A program made the position numbers and the translations under genes. 64,000 bases of DNA, from positions 992,001 through 1,056,000 of the forward strand of contig OZ257136.1 of NCBI GenBank assembly GCA_965278995.1, written 5' to 3'. The notes below the pieces were generated by a model that ran no database searches, had not been told where the DNA came from, and was given only the letters and a program-made list of their open reading frames with translations. The number at the start of each line of letters is the position of its first letter. The stretch's first letter is position 1. The stretch comes from JADJYF01 sp965278995 (lineage in GTDB: Bacteria > Pseudomonadota > Gammaproteobacteria > Ga0077536). Positions 62,590 to 64,000 of the stretch are shown piece after piece.

Positions 62590-62804
62590 TCGACCTTGCT
62601 CGCGAATGGTGGCGCGACGGGCAGGAATACGCTGCCAGATTCGTCATGCGGACCCAGATCAAACCCGGTGACGAGTTCGGCCATCGCTGCCGCCAGCGCA
62701 AAGTAAGTGAGTACGCCAGGCCGATGCGCCGGCGCGAGCGTCAGGTCCAGCGCGGCCGCGTTCGCCGTCACCAGCGCCTCGATCTGTATAGGTGACAGGG
62801 GCAT
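62586..62804 (-). CDS. AtzG/HpxX-like small subunit (DUF4089)
   Basis: A 72-residue helical protein beginning MPLSPIQIEALVTANAAALD and containing LTYFALAAAMAELVTGFDL, the DUF4089 pattern of AtzG. AtzG forms a stable complex with the amidase AtzE and resembles GatC. Its stop overlaps the amidase start, fitting stoichiometric expression. Confidence 0.82.
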   Translation of the reverse strand: MPLSPIQIEALVTANAAALDLTLAPAHRPGVLTYFALAAAMAELVTGFDLGPHDESGSVFLPVAPPFASKVE

Positions 62805-62827
62805 GTGCCGACCTTAGCAGATTGCAT

Positions 62828-62839
62828 GCCACGCGTGGC
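62828..62839. promoter_or_regulatory. Palindrome between divergent amidase and cysteine hydrolase genes
   Basis: A perfect 12-bp palindrome GCCACGCGTGGC lies in the 84-base gap between the two divergently read starts. It is a candidate operator shared by both. Confidence 0.3.
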
Positions 62840-62888
62840 TTGCTTCTTGCACTACGTCTATCAGTTACTTCTGTCAGGCGGAGTCGAA

Positions 62889-63566
62889 ATGGTCGCCGTA
62901 ACGCTCGACGCTGAGCCGCAATCGCTGGCTATCGAACTCACGCGAACAGCCGTCGTCATGATCGACATGCAACGCGATTTCATCGAGCCAGGCGGCTTCG
63001 GCGCCAGTCTCGGCAACGATGTCTCACTGCTCCGCGCAGCCATCCAACCGTGCCAAAAACTGCTCGCCGCCGCACGTCAAAACCAGCTGCTGGTGATACA
63101 TACCCGCGAAGGTCATCGCCCCGATCTGAGCGACGCACCGCGCGCCAAGGTGGAGCGTGGCGCACCGAGTCTGCGCATCGGCGCGCTCGGGCCGATGGGT
63201 CGCATCCTCATTCGCGGCGAGCCCGGTCACGACATCATTCCTGAGTTGTACCCGCGCGCCGGCGAACCGGTGATCGACAAACCAGGGAAGGGCGCGTTCT
63301 ACGCAACCGACTTCGGCGCCATTCTGCATCACCACGCAATCGAGAATCTGATCGTGTGCGGCGTCACGACCGAAGTCTGCGTGCATACCACCGTGCGCGA
63401 AGGTAACGACCGCGGCTATCGCTGCATCGTCCCGGCGGATTGCTGTGCATCGTATTTTCCTGCGTTTCACACCAGTGCGCTGGACATGGTGAAAGCGCAG
63501 GGCGGCATTTTCGGCTGGGTCACAGACGCGGCACGATTGGTCGACGCGCTGGGCCGGACGGGGTGA
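62889..63566 (+). CDS. Isochorismatase-like cysteine hydrolase (biuret hydrolase/RutB type)
   Basis: A 225-residue cysteine hydrolase. The catalytic triad is visible: Asp26 (MIDMQRDF), Lys134 (KPGKGAFY) and Cys164 (GVTTEVCVHTT). The family includes biuret hydrolase, ureidoacrylate hydrolase (RutB), carbamoylsarcosine and isochorismatase-like enzymes; the adjacent AtzG/AtzE/AtzH genes favour a small amide such as biuret, but I cannot set the substrate. The ATG at 62889 starts the homology; the longer frame from 62805 does not. It is followed after 52 bases by a permease. Confidence 0.82.
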   Translation: MVAVTLDAEPQSLAIELTRTAVVMIDMQRDFIEPGGFGASLGNDVSLLRAAIQPCQKLLAAARQNQLLVIHTREGHRPDLSDAPRAKVERGAPSLRIGALGPMGRILIRGEPGHDIIPELYPRAGEPVIDKPGKGAFYATDFGAILHHHAIENLIVCGVTTEVCVHTTVREGNDRGYRCIVPADCCASYFPAFHTSALDMVKAQGGIFGWVTDAARLVDALGRTG

Positions 63567-63618
63567 TTGATCGCATCTTTCGAGCACTTGTTTTCTGCAT
63601 AAACACACGGAGCAACCT

Positions 63619-64000
63619 ATGACGCCATCGAATACGGGCCGGCCGTTCAGTCCGGCGCTATGGGTCAGCGGCGACTGGAACGCATTTTTTGGCTTCGGCA
63701 CCAATATCCTCGTGAATCTGCTCGTCCTGACCGGGCTGCTGCGCTACGTGCTGAAGATGCCGGACGAAATCGTCTTCGGCCGCATTCTGCCGGCAGCGGG
63801 CTTGATGCTCTTTCTCTCAACCATCTATTACGCCTATCTCGCTTATCAGCTCGCCAAACGCACGGGCCGTAACGATGTCTGCGCGCTGCCATCGGGCATC
63901 AGCGTGCCGCACATGTTCGTCGTGGTGTTCGTCATCATGCTGCCGATAGCAATCAGCAGCGGCGACCCGGTCAAGGGCTGGGAAGCCGGCCTCACTTGGG
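63619..64000 (+). CDS. NCS2-like nucleobase/ureide permease (N-terminal part, cut by the window end)
   Basis: The first 127 codons are inside the window. They show WVSGDWNAFFGFGTNILVNL and long hydrophobic segments, then GRNDVCALPSGISVPHMFVV, a pattern I associate with xanthine/uracil-type (NCS2/AzgA-like) permeases of about 450 residues or more. It follows the cysteine hydrolase and faces the AtzGEH group, so it probably imports the nitrogen compound that these enzymes cleave. The C-terminal part is off-window. Confidence 0.6.
   Translation, partial: MTPSNTGRPFSPALWVSGDWNAFFGFGTNILVNLLVLTGLLRYVLKMPDEIVFGRILPAAGLMLFLSTIYYAYLAYQLAKRTGRNDVCALPSGISVPHMFVVVFVIMLPIAISSGDPVKGWEAGLTW

Noticed and set aside
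1..64000. Mobile elements, CRISPR arrays and rRNA operons
   Set aside because: No transposase or integrase frames, no spaced direct repeats, and no rRNA blocks were seen.

Overview
The window is GC-rich and reads as chromosome of a methylotrophic gammaproteobacterium with tight, mostly overlapping operons. Three things place it. A lanthanide-type methanol dehydrogenase (XoxF) sits with periplasmic partners. A nearly complete tetrahydromethanopterin (H4MPT) formaldehyde-oxidation set is present (fhcBADC, beta-RFAP synthase, mch, fae and the methylotroph accessory ORFs). The housekeeping blocks (lolCD-comEC-lpxK-kdsB, ftsK-lolA-rarA-crcB-serS, aat-bpt-infA) have a gammaproteobacterial order. 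I see no insertion sequence, prophage, CRISPR array or rRNA; there is one tRNA (Ser-UGA).

Layout. 1-4920 (minus) is an exosortase A-associated exopolysaccharide block: PLP decarboxylase (cut by the window edge), acyl-CoA ligase, S1 peptidase, GalE epimerase and an O-ligase-like membrane protein. 4982-10297 (plus) is the methanol-oxidation cassette: a small secreted protein, a long leader that probably folds, xoxF, a pseudoazurin-like copper protein, xoxJ and a secreted protein of unknown function. 10399-14492 (plus) returns to exopolysaccharide genes (glycosyltransferase, methyltransferase, unknown protein, deacetylase), so the xox cassette sits inside that cluster. 14559-19236 (minus) is fhcBADC. 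19458-26728 (plus) holds H4MPT biosynthesis and function genes ending in fae and pabB. 26835-28031 is a chemoreceptor. 28123-32341 (minus) is the class Ia ribonucleotide reductase, nrdA-nrdB.

32672-45667 is housekeeping: tsaB, lolC/lolD, a DUF2062 protein, comEC, lpxK, a Trm112-like protein, kdsB, a low-molecular-weight phosphatase, infA, bpt, aat, a GNAT protein, a secreted unknown, DUF1820 and a metallophosphoesterase. 45958-54899 holds ftsK-lolA-rarA-crcB, serS, a small membrane protein, a Bax inhibitor-1 homologue, mgtE and tRNA-Ser. 54972-59448 is more mixed: a luciferase-like oxidoreductase, a PEP-CTERM-type protein, a Crp/Fnr regulator and an FMN reductase. 59470-64000 holds a folE-BLUF operon and an amidase module of AtzG/AtzE/AtzH (HpxX/Y/Z) type, divergent from a cysteine hydrolase and a permease cut by the window end.

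How it works together (inference from families): XoxF oxidises methanol in the periplasm and probably passes electrons to the adjacent blue-copper protein, since no xoxG-type cytochrome gene is here. Formaldehyde is captured by Fae on H4MPT, processed by Mch and released as formate by FhcABCD. The neighbouring GHMP-family, ATP-grasp and CitG-like genes build the cofactors, and pabB supplies p-aminobenzoate. mtdB and the exosortase itself are not in the window. The most novel-looking items are the structured xoxF leader, the XoxF/pseudoazurin pairing with an Asp/His-tailed XoxJ and two unknown secreted proteins, and the folE-BLUF operon.
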